NCBI RefSeq assembly: GCF_021483235.1
Contig: NZ_JAKEEC010000002.1
Location: 1-64,000, forward strand
From: Arthrobacter alkaliphilus
GTDB lineage: Bacteria > Actinomycetota > Actinomycetes > Actinomycetales > Micrococcaceae
Length of the DNA stretch: 64,000 nt
Direction: 5' to 3'
Shown here: in pieces, positions 48,906 to 58,233 of the stretch
How the letters are laid out: every line of letters starts with the position of its first letter
Numbering within the stretch: position 1 is the stretch's first letter
The notes under the pieces: generated by a model
What the model saw: only the letters and a program-made list of their open reading frames with translations
The model's database searches: none
What the model was told of the DNA's origin: nothing
Made by a program: the position numbers and the translations under genes

Positions 48906-50015
48906 CTACAGGGCGGCCCGCCCTTTTCGGACAAAGTAGGGCCAGGCCGTCACGCCTGCCATGATCAGTGCTGCCACGATGTCAACGGTGAGCACCATCT
49001 GCCAGGGGAAGATGGCAAACGCCAGGCCTCCAAACGCCAGGATGCAGGTCCAGACGTACATCATGAGCACCGCCGTGCGGTGGGTGTGGCCGAGTTCGAT
49101 GAGCTTGTGGTGCAGGTGCCCCCGGTCAGCGGACCATGGCGATTGGCCGCGTGCTGTCCGTCGCAACACCGCCAAACCGAGATCCAACAGCGGCAGCGAC
49201 AAAATCGCGAACGGCAGCAGGATGGGCACGATGGTCGGAATACCGTTCGCGCGGTCGTACAAACCAGAGCTGATTTGGCCGGTCGACACCACACCCGCCG
49301 AGGCCATCACGAGGCCGAGGAGCATGGCGCCGGAGTCGCCCATGAAGATTTTGGCCGGGAACCAGTTATGCGGCAGGAATCCGATGCAGCAACCCACGGT
49401 GATGGCCATCAACAGCGCCGCGAGGTCCGAGCGGTCCGTGAGCGTTGCGTTGCGGTGGACCCAATAGGCCGTGAGGAAGAAGGCAGCCCCGCCGATGGCC
49501 GCAACACCTGCGGCGAGGCCATCGAGGCCATCGATGAAATTGACCGCGTTCATGGTGGTCACAATGGCGAGGGCGGTCAGGACGACCCGCAGCGGTTCCG
49601 CCTCGATCCGTATGGGTTCCGGAACAAAGGGGAGCACGGACATCTGCACTCCCCAGACCGCGACGATCGTCGCCGCCGTGCATTGGCCGATCAGCTTGAC
49701 CCACCAGCGGATGTCCATCACGTCGTCGGCAACACCGACCGCGACGATCACCAGGGCACCCGCCAGGATTCCCCACGGCGCGCCGTTCCCGTGGAAGATG
49801 TCCTTCACGAAGAACGAATTGCTGGCGACCGCGAGGGCCACGGCAAAGCCCGCGAAGAGTCCCAGGCCGCCAAGCCTGGAAATCGGCACCGAGTGCATAT
49901 CCCGGCTGCGGATCGGGGCAAAAAGCCGAAGTTTGTTACCCATCCGGCGGGCTACCCACGTAGCGAGGTAAGACACGACGGCAGCCGTGAGCATCATGAG
50001 CGAATACATGATCAC
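48906..50015 (-). CDS. wecA: UDP-GlcNAc:undecaprenyl-phosphate GlcNAc-1-phosphate transferase
   Basis: Integral membrane enzyme of 369 residues that starts lipid-linked polysaccharide or arabinogalactan synthesis. Motifs: DD in VGVADDVMDI, NFIDGLDGLAAG, MGDSGAMLLG and the HIHH-like HLHHKLIELGHT. Ten or so helices. GTG start follows AGGAG at 7 bases. Same neighbourhood as Rv1302. Confidence 0.94.
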   Translation of the reverse strand: MIMYSLMMLTAAVVSYLATWVARRMGNKLRLFAPIRSRDMHSVPISRLGGLGLFAGFAVALAVASNSFFVKDIFHGNGAPWGILAGALVIVAVGVADDVMDIRWWVKLIGQCTAATIVAVWGVQMSVLPFVPEPIRIEAEPLRVVLTALAIVTTMNAVNFIDGLDGLAAGVAAIGGAAFFLTAYWVHRNATLTDRSDLAALLMAITVGCCIGFLPHNWFPAKIFMGDSGAMLLGLVMASAGVVSTGQISSGLYDRANGIPTIVPILLPFAILSLPLLDLGLAVLRRTARGQSPWSADRGHLHHKLIELGHTHRTAVLMMYVWTCILAFGGLAFAIFPWQMVLTVDIVAALIMAGVTAWPYFVRKGRAAL

Positions 50016-50110
50016 GTGGCGGCTCCTGTTGGCGGTGGTGGTGGATTCTGTCCCTGGCGACTAGCTGCCGGCACAACACCTGCAACACCTCTGCGCACCG
50101 CCAAATATTG

Positions 50111-50135
50111 CTGTACTACAGTTGGACTCTGTCAA
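50111..50135 (-). promoter_or_regulatory. Likely promoter and operator of wecA
   Basis: On the minus strand TTGACA (50130-50135) is a perfect -35 box; the -10 is weak (TACAGC or CAATAT). The perfect inverted repeat CTGTA-C-TACAG (50111-50121) overlaps the spacer and -10 region and could bind a regulator. About 100 bases from the wecA start. Confidence 0.45.
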
Positions 50136-50227
50136 GATACTAGCGTCAACGGCGGCTTTGCTCCGTTTCACGCGCCCCTAGGGCGAGCCGGGATCACCTC
50201 CCCGCAAGCGCCCGGAAGGAACCTTAC

Positions 50228-51124
50228 ATGACTGTCTCCGTTGCCGTAGCGGCTGTGACCTTTGACCGCCCCGGGGAGCTGGCAGTCCTGCTCGACTCCA
50301 TCAACAAGCAGTCCCTGCCGGTGGACACGATCTGCCTCGTGGACAGCGGAAAAACGCCTTCCCGCGAGCTTGCGTCAAGCCATCCGAAGGTGGATTACGT
50401 CCGCTCCGAAGCTAACCTGGGCGGAGCGGGCGGTTTTGCGCTCGCGATCCTCAAGGCGGTCGCCAGCGGAGCCGAATGGGTCTGGATCATGGACGACGAC
50501 GCCGAGCCCGGTGACCCTGCCTGCCTCGAAACCCTGGTACGCGAAGCGGAGGCCCGCGGACTGGACGCAGTCGTGCCGCTCGTCGTCGCCCCGGGCCACC
50601 CGGACAAGCTTTCCTTCTTCTTCCGGATTGACGGCAAGGTGACCCACGAACGGGCCGAAGTCGAGAAGGCGGGGTTCCTGCCCGACGTCGGGCACTTCTT
50701 CAACGGCGCGCTCATCCGTTCCAATGTCTTCTTCAAAGTGGGAGTGCCGGATATCCGGCTTTTCATCCGCGGAGACGAAGTGGACTTCATGATCCGCCTC
50801 AGGAAGGCGGGCATACGCTTCGGTACGGTCGCGACGGCCTGGATCAGCCACCCGCACGCATTTTCCGAGACAAAACACGTCTTCGGCGCGCGCTGGCACG
50901 TGATCGTGCCGGATTCGGCCTTCAAGCGCTATTTTTACTACCGCAACCGGGGCTATTTGATCCGCCGCTACCGCCGTGGCAAGTCGATGGTGGCCGATGT
51001 CGGAGGCTATTTGGGCTACTTCCTCCCCCGCGGCGACTTCCGCGGGCTCGCCGAATGGTTCCGGGCATTCTCCGCCGGATTGCGGGCCAAGGGATTTGGC
51101 CCCCTGGAGGACCAGAAGTTCTAG
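50228..51124 (+). CDS. Family 2 glycosyltransferase (galactofuranosyl/rhamnosyl-like)
   Basis: GT-A glycosyltransferase of 298 residues. VAVAAVTFDRPGELAVLLDSI start, the DXD site in WIMDDDAEP (about residues 92-100), NGALIRSNVFFKVG and a C-terminal HARWHV-YRNRGYLIRRY motif seen in GlfT/rhamnosyltransferases. AAGGA lies 7 bases before the ATG. Sits alone on the plus strand between wecA and wecG, converging on wecG. Acceptor and sugar unknown. Confidence 0.88.
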   Translation: MTVSVAVAAVTFDRPGELAVLLDSINKQSLPVDTICLVDSGKTPSRELASSHPKVDYVRSEANLGGAGGFALAILKAVASGAEWVWIMDDDAEPGDPACLETLVREAEARGLDAVVPLVVAPGHPDKLSFFFRIDGKVTHERAEVEKAGFLPDVGHFFNGALIRSNVFFKVGVPDIRLFIRGDEVDFMIRLRKAGIRFGTVATAWISHPHAFSETKHVFGARWHVIVPDSAFKRYFYYRNRGYLIRRYRRGKSMVADVGGYLGYFLPRGDFRGLAEWFRAFSAGLRAKGFGPLEDQKF

Positions 51125-51149
51125 CGGCCCGGCTGGACCGCGCTCCGGT

Positions 51150-51929
51150 TCAGGCGCTCTTCCTGCCGGCGAGCCGGCGGCGGACCAGCAGGCCGAGGAG
51201 CACCCACGGCTCACCGAAGACCCGGTACGCGACGCGTCCCGGATGCAGCACGAGCCGCCAGGCCCATTCGAGCCCGAGGCGGCCAAGCCAGCGTGGGGCG
51301 AGCTTCTGGAGGCCTGCCAACTGCTCGATCGCGCCGCCGACAGTGCAGTAGACGGCAGGCGGGAGCTCGTGAAGGCGGCGGTGCAGGACCGATTCCTGCA
51401 GCGGCATGCCGAGACCGAGAAGAACGAGCTGCGGACGGAAGTCCCTGAGCCAGGCGACTGCTGCCTCTTCGCTGGCATCGTCCCAGTTCTCGCCGGGCCG
51501 CCCTGCGACCTCGGCGCCCGGAACGATGCCGCGGAGCCGCTCCACCGTCTTGCTGTTGGCTTCGGGACCGGCACCGACGACGGCGATCCGGCGTAGTCCA
51601 TCGACGCCGCCAAGTGCCGGCACCCAGTCAGTGGACCCCAGGCGGTATTGCATCAATCCCGCGGCGTCGCGCCGTGGAGCACCGCGCCGTCCGAGTCCCC
51701 AGAGCATGGCGACCGGAGCCCCGTCCATGAGCACCACATCGCTGCGTTCATAGAGGCTGCGGAAATCCGGGCTCGAATGGAACAGTGTGACGCTGTGCAG
51801 ATTGTGTCCGAGGACAACCCTGGTGCTGCCGTCCGAAACGTACCCGCTGATGGCCTCGATAAGATCGCCGGTGCACAAGGCGGTGACGTCTACGTCCAGA
51901 AGGGGAACACGATCCCGGACCAGGCTCAT
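51150..51929 (-). CDS. WecG/TagA/CpsF glycosyltransferase
   Basis: A 259-residue glycosyltransferase that adds the second sugar to a lipid-linked glycan. VVLGHNLHSVTLFHSSPDFRSLYERSDVVLMDGAP, VVGAGPEANSK and GAIEQLAGLQKLAPRWLGRLGLEWAWRLVLHP are the family core. The ATG overlaps the upstream threonylcarbamoyl-AMP synthase stop by 4 bases (ATGA), so the two are coupled although unrelated in function. Confidence 0.9.
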   Translation of the reverse strand: MSLVRDRVPLLDVDVTALCTGDLIEAISGYVSDGSTRVVLGHNLHSVTLFHSSPDFRSLYERSDVVLMDGAPVAMLWGLGRRGAPRRDAAGLMQYRLGSTDWVPALGGVDGLRRIAVVGAGPEANSKTVERLRGIVPGAEVAGRPGENWDDASEEAAVAWLRDFRPQLVLLGLGMPLQESVLHRRLHELPPAVYCTVGGAIEQLAGLQKLAPRWLGRLGLEWAWRLVLHPGRVAYRVFGEPWVLLGLLVRRRLAGRKSA

Positions 51930-52711
51930 TCGGCCCTGGTCTCCGTGTGGACTGCTTCAGCCGGCGGCGCCGGCGCGGGCTCAGCCGCGGCTTCTGGTGT
52001 GGTTTCGGCCGCCGGCGCCGGGGCGGCTTCAGCTGCCGCTTCGGGCGCGGTTTCGCCGAGGCCCAGCACTTCGGGAACAATCTCGCGAAGGCGTTCCAGG
52101 GTCACTGCACCATCGCGGACCACCCGAAGCGGCAGGGCGGTGGCGTCAACAATCGTGGATGGTACGGATTCGGTTCCCGCGACTGGCCGGAACCCGCCCT
52201 CAAGGTACACCTCGACGGATTCGGCAAGCTGGGTCCTGGCCTCGGCGGCGGTCTGCGCGGCTGGCTGCCCGGTCCGGTTTGCAGACGACACGGCCAAGGG
52301 ACCGGTGCGGTTCAGCAGTTCAAGCGCAATTTCATCGTCGGGCATCCGAAGGGCCACGGTTCCGCGGGTCTCCCCCAGGTCCCAATCCAAGGACGGCTGG
52401 GCATGCAAGATCAGCGTCAGGCCGCCGGGCCAGAAGGCTTCGGCAAGCTTGCGGGCTTCTTCCGATACGTCGGTTGCCAGCCCGTCGAGCGCATTGGGCC
52501 GCGGAATCAGCACCGGGGGCGGCATGTGGCGGCCGCGGCCTTTCGAGACAAGCAGCATGGTCACGGCTTGCGGCGAGAACGCGTCTGCGGCAATGCCGTA
52601 GACGGTGTCCGTCGGCATGACGATGCACTTTTTCTCGTTGATGGCGCGCTGCGCATGCTCCAGGCCTTCGGCGCGTTGTTCCTCTGACGTGCAGTTGTAG
52701 CTTGTGGTCAC
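51926..52711 (-). CDS. L-threonylcarbamoyladenylate synthase (TsaC/Sua5)
   Basis: Makes threonylcarbamoyl-AMP for the tRNA t6A37 modification. KKCIVMPTDTVYGIAADAF near residue 28, KGRGRHMPPPVLI, TVALRMPDDEIA and SSANRTGQPAAQT match the YrdC fold, and PSTIVDATALPLRVVRDGAV is the C-terminal core. The last 50 residues are a Glu/Ala/Pro repeat tail (TPEAAAEPAPAPPAE), not part of the family and probably disordered. 261 residues, 12 bases after prmC. Confidence 0.93.
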   Translation of the reverse strand: MTTSYNCTSEEQRAEGLEHAQRAINEKKCIVMPTDTVYGIAADAFSPQAVTMLLVSKGRGRHMPPPVLIPRPNALDGLATDVSEEARKLAEAFWPGGLTLILHAQPSLDWDLGETRGTVALRMPDDEIALELLNRTGPLAVSSANRTGQPAAQTAAEARTQLAESVEVYLEGGFRPVAGTESVPSTIVDATALPLRVVRDGAVTLERLREIVPEVLGLGETAPEAAAEAAPAPAAETTPEAAAEPAPAPPAEAVHTETRAE

Positions 52712-52723
52712 ACCGCTATTCTT

Positions 52724-53596
52724 TCATTTCCGGGAGGCAGCGCTTGCCAACACTGCGCTCGTGGCACGTTCCTTGCCGTTGAGATCGAGGTGGGTGGTGA
52801 CTTCCGTCCAGCAACCGGAGGCCTTCAGGTGTTCGGAGATCCAGGCGGCCTGCACCTCGGCGTGCTCCATCACGAAGTAGCCGCCTTCCTTGAGGAGCCG
52901 GGCCGCGGAGGCCGCAGCCGCCGTCGGAAGCTCCATTCCGTCCGCTCCCCCGCCGTACAGGGCCTCGGGCGGATCGTGCAGGGCCACTTCCGGTTCGTTC
53001 GGGATTGCTTCGGCCGGGATATAGGGCGGGTTGGATACGACGACGTCGAACGTTCCGTCGTGTTCCGGCAAGGCATTGCGGAGGTCGCCCTGGACCAGCT
53101 TCACACCCAGCGGCTTCAGGTTCTTGGTAGCCCAGGCATGGGCGAACGTGCTGAATTCGACGGCGTGCACCTCGGCCCCGGGCACTTCGTGGGCGATCGA
53201 GGCTGCGATGGCGCCGGAACCTGTGCCAAGGTCAACCACCTTGGGGTGCTCCAGCCCCTGGAGGTGGTCGACGACAAGCTGGACCACGGACTCAGTCTCC
53301 GGCCGCGGGATGAACACTCCCGGGCCTACAGCGAGGGTGAGGTACCGGAAGTGCGCGACGCCGGTGATGTGCTGGAGCGGAACGCGCCGGGCCCGCTCCG
53401 CCACCAGGTCCGCATAGCCTTCCGGAGCGGCAGAGTCCCCAAGAAGCATCGCGCGCAGGCGTCCGAGGCCGACACCCATGAGATGTTCCGCGAGGAGTTC
53501 CGCGTCCACGCGCGGAGTAGGAACTCCGGCGTCGGACAGGATGGCTGTCGCCTCGCGGACCGCGTCGGCGAGGCTTTGGCCCGGAGAGAGCGTCAT
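52724..53596 (-). CDS. prmC: Peptide chain release factor N5-glutamine methyltransferase
   Basis: Methylates the Gln of the GGQ motif of release factors. SAM site DLGTGSGAIAASI and the catalytic VVSNPPYIPAEAIP. 290 residues. It follows prfA, its substrate, by 18 bases. Confidence 0.96.
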   Translation of the reverse strand: MTLSPGQSLADAVREATAILSDAGVPTPRVDAELLAEHLMGVGLGRLRAMLLGDSAAPEGYADLVAERARRVPLQHITGVAHFRYLTLAVGPGVFIPRPETESVVQLVVDHLQGLEHPKVVDLGTGSGAIAASIAHEVPGAEVHAVEFSTFAHAWATKNLKPLGVKLVQGDLRNALPEHDGTFDVVVSNPPYIPAEAIPNEPEVALHDPPEALYGGGADGMELPTAAAASAARLLKEGGYFVMEHAEVQAAWISEHLKASGCWTEVTTHLDLNGKERATSAVLASAASRK

Positions 53597-53614
53597 GACG
53601 GTCCTTGCAGGCTG

Positions 53615-54688
53615 TTATTCGCCCAGAGCATCGAGGCGTGATTGTTCATCCATCTCGATGGCCGATTGGATGACGGGTTCCAAGTCACCGTTCATGACGG
53701 CGTCGAGGTTGTAGGCCTTGTAGCCGGTGCGGTGGTCGGCGATCCGGTTTTCCGGGAAGTTGTACGTCCTGATGCGCTCGGAACGGTCCATGGTGCGGAT
53801 CTGCGACTTGCGCTGGGCCGAGTTCTCGGCGTCGATCTGCTCCTGCTGGTGGGCCAGGATACGGGCACGGAGGACGCGCATGCCGGCTTCGCGGTTCTGG
53901 AGCTGGGACTTTTCGTTCTGCATGGCCACCACGATGCCCGTGGGAAGGTGGGTGATGCGGACGGCCGAGTCCGTGGTGTTGACGGACTGACCACCGGGAC
54001 CCGAGGACCGGTAGACGTCGATCTTGAGGTCGTTCTGGTTGATTTCGAGCTCTTCGGGTTCATCCACTTCGGGAAGCACCAGCACGCCGGCGGCGGACGT
54101 GTGGATGCGGCCTTGCGACTCCGTGACGGGTACGCGCTGGACGCGGTGCACGCCGCCTTCGAACTTCAGCCGGGCGTAGACGCCTTCAGCGGGATCGTTC
54201 GAGTTGCCCTTGACGGCCATCTGGACATCCTTGTAGCCGCCCAGGTCCGATTCCGTGGCGGAGATGACTTCGGTCTTCCAGCCGCGCGACTCGGCATAAC
54301 GCATGTACATACGCAGCAGGTCGCCGGCGAAGAGCGCGGCTTCGTCGCCGCCTTCGCCGCCCTTGACCTCGAGGATGACATTGCGTGCGTCATCAGGATC
54401 GCGCGGAATGAGCAAGCGGCGGAGCTTCTCCTGCGCGGCAGGGATCTGCTCCTCGATGTCGTCCACTTCGGCGGCGAAATCAGGATCCTCGGCAGCCATT
54501 TCCTTGGCAGCGTCAAGATCGTCCATGAGTCCGCGCCAACGGTTGTACGCCTCCACGATGCCCTGCAACTGGGCAGAACGCCGCCCCAGTTTGCGGGCCA
54601 ACGGCTGGTCGGCATAAACGGCGGGATCACTCAACTGCGCCTGGATAGCAGCATGCTCATCAAGCAGTCCCTGAACGGACTCAAACAT
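53615..54688 (-). CDS. prfA: Peptide chain release factor 1
   Basis: Reads UAA and UAG stop codons. It has the PVT codon-recognition tripeptide in [15 protein letters not shown] and the [15 protein letters not shown] catalytic loop. 357 residues. AGAGG before the ATG. Confidence 0.98.
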   Translation of the reverse strand: MFESVQGLLDEHAAIQAQLSDPAVYADQPLARKLGRRSAQLQGIVEAYNRWRGLMDDLDAAKEMAAEDPDFAAEVDDIEEQIPAAQEKLRRLLIPRDPDDARNVILEVKGGEGGDEAALFAGDLLRMYMRYAESRGWKTEVISATESDLGGYKDVQMAVKGNSNDPAEGVYARLKFEGGVHRVQRVPVTESQGRIHTSAAGVLVLPEVDEPEELEINQNDLKIDVYRSSGPGGQSVNTTDSAVRITHLPTGIVVAMQNEKSQLQNREAGMRVLRARILAHQQEQIDAENSAQRKSQIRTMDRSERIRTYNFPENRIADHRTGYKAYNLDAVMNGDLEPVIQSAIEMDEQSRLDALGE

Positions 54689-54729
54689 TTCAAACCTCTT
54701 TCGACTTCTACAAGTCTAATAACTCCAAC

Positions 54730-54784
54730 GCGGGGTCACTTACGGCCCATGCCGCGCCCCCGGATGGGCCGTAAGTGACCCCGC
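54730..54784. repeat. Palindromic element 1, 21-bp arms
   Basis: A perfect inverted repeat (right arm begins ATGGGCCGTAAGTGACCCC) with a 13-base loop, between prfA and rho. No T-tract on either side. The TAAGTGACC core matches the GATAAGTGACC part of the 32-bp array B at 309-531. Confidence 0.9.
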
Positions 54785-54802
54785 CTTGCCTCTTTAACGA
54801 CG

Positions 54803-54858
54803 ACCGCTCAAAATTTGCCGGCCAGGCGAAGGGGCGGGGCCGGCAAATTTTGAGCGGT
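54803..54858. repeat. Palindromic element 2, 21-bp arms
   Basis: A second perfect inverted repeat (left arm ACCGCTCAAAATTTGCCGGCC) with a 14-base loop, 18 bases after element 1 and 11 bases before the rho stop codon. It may act as the rho terminator, though no T-tract follows. Confidence 0.9.
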
Positions 54859-54868
54859 TAGAGCACAG

Positions 54869-56959
54869 CTACTTGTCGTTATCCGACTTGGCTCCAAGAG
54901 TCGTCTTCTGCACCTGCATGAGGAACTCGACGTTGCTCCCGGTCTCCCGGATCTTGTTGGTCAGGAGTTCAAGGCTCTGCTGGGTCTCGAGTCCGGACAG
55001 GACACGGCGCAGCTTCCACATGATCTTGACTTCCTCGGCCGAAAGCAGGTTCTCTTCGCGGCGCGTACCCGAAGCGTTGACGTCCACGGCAGGGAAGATG
55101 CGCTTGTCCGCGAGCTGGCGGGACAGGCGGAGCTCCATGTTGCCCGTGCCCTTGAACTCTTCGAAGATGACCTCGTCCATCTTGGAACCCGTCTCCACGA
55201 GAGCAGTGGCCAGGATGGTGAGCGATCCACCGTTTTCGATGTTGCGCGCAGCACCGAAGAAGCGCTTCGGCGGGTAGAGCGCAGCGGAGTCGACACCACC
55301 GGACAGGATACGGCCGGACGCCGGTGCCGCCAGGTTGTAGGCGCGGCCCAGGCGGGTCATCGAATCCAGGAGGACCACCACGTCCATGCCCATCTCCACG
55401 AGGCGCTTGGCGCGTTCGATCGAAAGCTCGGCAACCGTGGTGTGGTCATCGGCGGGACGGTCGAAGGTGGAGGCAATGACTTCGCCCTTGACGGTGCGCT
55501 GCATGTCCGTGACTTCTTCAGGACGTTCGTCAACCAGCACCATCATGAGGTGGACCTCAGGGTTGTTGGTGGTGATCGCGTTGGCGATGGACTGCAGGAT
55601 GAGCGTCTTGCCGGCCTTGGGCGGGGAGACGATCAGGCCGCGCTGGCCCTTGCCGATCGGGGCCACGAGGTCGATGACGCGCGGGCCGATCTTCTTGGGG
55701 TCCGTTTCGAGGCGCAGGCGCTCGGACGGGTACAGCGGGACAAGCTTGGCGAATTCGACGCGGTCCTTGAGCTCTTCGGGCGTCTTGCCGTTGACCGATG
55801 TGACGCGGACGAGCGCGTTGAACTTCTGGCGGGCGTTCTGCTGTCCCCGGTCCTCGCCGTCGCGCGGTGCACGGATTGCGCCGACGACGGCGTCGCCCTT
55901 GCGCAGGTTGTACTTCTTGACCTGGGCGAGGGACACGTACACGTCGTTGGCGCCGGGCAGGTAACCCGAGGTGCGAATGAACGCGTAGTTCTCCAGTACG
56001 TCCAGGATGCCGGCGACCGGCAGCAGGACGTCGTCCTCGGTGACCTCGACGTCGTCGACGTCCGGGCCCTGGCCGCGGCCACGGCGGCGTTCGTTGCGGT
56101 CGCGGAAGCGCTCGCTTCGGCTGTTTCCATCGCGGTTGTCACGGTTGTCCTGCGAACCCTGACGATCGTTGCGGTCACGGCGGTTACGACGATTGCGGCG
56201 GTTGCCGGTCTCTTCGCCCTCGTTCGTGTCCTCGCGACGCGTACGGGTGTTGTCGCGGCGTTCACGCTGGCCGGGTTCGCCGGCCTCGACCGTTGACTGC
56301 TCACCCTGACGCGGCTGTGCCTGGCGCTGATCGGGCTGGCGCTGTTCTGCCTGACGCTGCTCTACGCGGGGTTGCTCAGTCTGGGGCTGCTCTGCGGCGC
56401 GGGCTTCGGCGGCTTCACCGGTCTCTGCGGGAGCGGCCTCGCCGCGACGGCGGTTCCGCGTCCGCGGCTGGCGGCGTTCGCCGGCTGCCTCGGAGGCTTC
56501 GGCGGCGGGAGCAGCAGGAGCAGCGGGAGCCTCGACGACGGCGGCGGGAGCCTCTGCGGTTTCCGCGGCGGCAGGAGCGGCCACAACGCCGTCGCTGCTG
56601 GCGCGGCGGCTTCGGCCACCACGGCCACGTGCACGTGTGCCGTCCTGCGCGGGAGCTTCAGCGGGTGCTGCGGCAGGGGCCTCGGCTTCCGGAGATGCAG
56701 GCTCGGCCTTTGCTGCGACGGCCTTGGCCGGGGCAGGAGCCTTGCTGGTGGTCGCACCGGCGCGGTGGGCCGAGATAGCCGAAACCAAATCCCCCTTGCG
56801 CATCCGGGATCCGCCCGAAATGCCCAGCTGACTGGCGAGAGCCTGGAGCTGCGCGAGCTTGAGGCCTGCAAGGCCGCTGCTCTTAGCGGTTGCGGCCGTT
56901 GACTCAGCCGCAGAAGATGTTGTTTCCACAGCTGGAGCCAGCTCAGTGGTTTCTGTCAC
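54869..56959 (-). CDS. rho: Transcription termination factor Rho
   Basis: RNA-dependent helicase of 696 residues that ends transcription. An N-terminal Rho_N-like helical domain (about residues 25-65), then about 210 residues of Ala/Pro/Glu- then Arg/Asn/Gly/Asp-rich disorder (NRRNRRNRRDRNDRQG), the RNA-binding YAFIRTSGYLPGANDVYVS, Walker A SPPKAGKTLILQS, VVLLDSMTRLGRAYN and the R-loop GGVDSAALYPPKRFFGAARN. The insertion is typical of actinobacterial Rho and adds RNA binding. GTG start after AAGGATCC. Confidence 0.97.
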   Translation of the reverse strand: MTETTELAPAVETTSSAAESTAATAKSSGLAGLKLAQLQALASQLGISGGSRMRKGDLVSAISAHRAGATTSKAPAPAKAVAAKAEPASPEAEAPAAAPAEAPAQDGTRARGRGGRSRRASSDGVVAAPAAAETAEAPAAVVEAPAAPAAPAAEASEAAGERRQPRTRNRRRGEAAPAETGEAAEARAAEQPQTEQPRVEQRQAEQRQPDQRQAQPRQGEQSTVEAGEPGQRERRDNTRTRREDTNEGEETGNRRNRRNRRDRNDRQGSQDNRDNRDGNSRSERFRDRNERRRGRGQGPDVDDVEVTEDDVLLPVAGILDVLENYAFIRTSGYLPGANDVYVSLAQVKKYNLRKGDAVVGAIRAPRDGEDRGQQNARQKFNALVRVTSVNGKTPEELKDRVEFAKLVPLYPSERLRLETDPKKIGPRVIDLVAPIGKGQRGLIVSPPKAGKTLILQSIANAITTNNPEVHLMMVLVDERPEEVTDMQRTVKGEVIASTFDRPADDHTTVAELSIERAKRLVEMGMDVVVLLDSMTRLGRAYNLAAPASGRILSGGVDSAALYPPKRFFGAARNIENGGSLTILATALVETGSKMDEVIFEEFKGTGNMELRLSRQLADKRIFPAVDVNASGTRREENLLSAEEVKIMWKLRRVLSGLETQQSLELLTNKIRETGSNVEFLMQVQKTTLGAKSDNDK

Positions 56960-57258
56960 GAAGGATCCTTCCCCCTCGACGGCGTCCAGACCTGGAGCTG
57001 GACGCGATGATTTGTTCTGGACTGCAGTTCAGATCTGCAGCCGTGATTTCGGTCTTGCCGGTTTAGTTTCAGCAGGGCCGGTTACTAACGCCTTCTGACG
57101 CTCCGGAATGCGGGGCGCGGGCTGACGGTTCGCGTAACAGAAAGAGTTCTGTGGCACCTGCGACAGGCCGGTAAGGAGACGGCACCGGCAGACTTCGACA
57201 CAGTAGGAGACAGGAACAGCGCTAAGCCGGGATCCAATGTCAGGGAACTGCCGCGGTT
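56960..57258 (-). promoter_or_regulatory. Leader region of rho
   Basis: 299 bases between thrB and rho without a gene. It holds small hairpins near the start (CGTCCAG/CTGGACG at about 56982-57003 and CTGCAGATCTGAACTGCAG just upstream), and pyrimidine-rich stretches. A long leader would fit Rho autoregulation. I see no clear promoter. Confidence 0.35.
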
Positions 57259-58233
57259 CTACCGCCGGTGCAAGTCCACTCTAGCACCTTCAACGTCCAC
57301 TGCCAGTGTCATCACACGCCAGGCAACGTCCGGAGTGTTGTCCGCGGTGAACGAGTTGATCAATTTGGCGATCGCCTCGGCTTCGTCCGCCCCGTTGGCC
57401 AACGCCAGAACCGTGGGTCCCGCTCCCGAAACGACGGCCGCATGGCCCGAATCCCGCAACGCCTTGATCAGGGCTGCGCTTGGCCGCATTGCCTCTGCAC
57501 GGTAGCTCTGGTGCAGGTAGTCCTCGGTTCCGGGAAGCAGGAAACGGGGATCGGCGGTCAATGCGTGGATCAGGAGCGCGGCGCGTCCCGAGTTCATGGC
57601 CGCCGCATGGTGGCCGACGGACGCGGGCAGCAAACCGCGGGCGGTTTCGGTGGAAAGTTCGTAGTCGGGCACCGCGACGACCGGGATGACCGACGGAACC
57701 ACTTCTGCGCGCGTGCTGCTGTACTGCTCGCTGTCCTGCCATGACAAGGCCAGTCCGCCGAAAATCGCGGGTGCGACGTTGTCCGGGTGTCCTTCCATCT
57801 CGCTCGTGAGCTGCAGGATCCACTCGCGGTCGCGCCGGGCGGATTCGGGTACCAAAGCGTTGGCCGCGGTCACCGCCGCGACGACGGCCGAAGCCGAGGA
57901 GCCAAGTCCGCGGCCGTGCGGGTTGACGTTGTCCGCGGTGATTTTGAGGCCGCTGTGCCGGAAACCGAGGCGCTCCAACGCCGTCGTGAGTGCGCGCACT
58001 ACGAGGTGGCTCGCATCGCGGGGAAGGGAATCGGCTCCCTCGCCGGAAAGCTCGAATTCGAGCCCTCCGGTGGCGAGCGTTTCGATGGTCAGGGTGTCGT
58101 AGATCGACAATGCCAGGCCGAGGCTGTCATAGCCGGGGCCAAGGTTGGCGCTGGTGCCCGGGACCCTGACCGTCAGCTGCTGGCCTGCCGCGACAAGCTT
58201 CAGACCCGTCGCGGCGGACTGCGTTGTTTCCAC
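57259..58233 (-). CDS. thrB: Homoserine kinase
   Basis: GHMP kinase of 324 residues, phosphorylates homoserine. VRVPGTSANLGPGYDSLGLAL at the N-terminus, NPHGRGLGSSASAVVAA ATP loop and VVSGAGPTVLAL. The GTG overlaps the thrC stop by one base (TAGTG). Confidence 0.97.
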   Translation of the reverse strand: METTQSAATGLKLVAAGQQLTVRVPGTSANLGPGYDSLGLALSIYDTLTIETLATGGLEFELSGEGADSLPRDASHLVVRALTTALERLGFRHSGLKITADNVNPHGRGLGSSASAVVAAVTAANALVPESARRDREWILQLTSEMEGHPDNVAPAIFGGLALSWQDSEQYSSTRAEVVPSVIPVVAVPDYELSTETARGLLPASVGHHAAAMNSGRAALLIHALTADPRFLLPGTEDYLHQSYRAEAMRPSAALIKALRDSGHAAVVSGAGPTVLALANGADEAEAIAKLINSFTADNTPDVAWRVMTLAVDVEGARVDLHRR

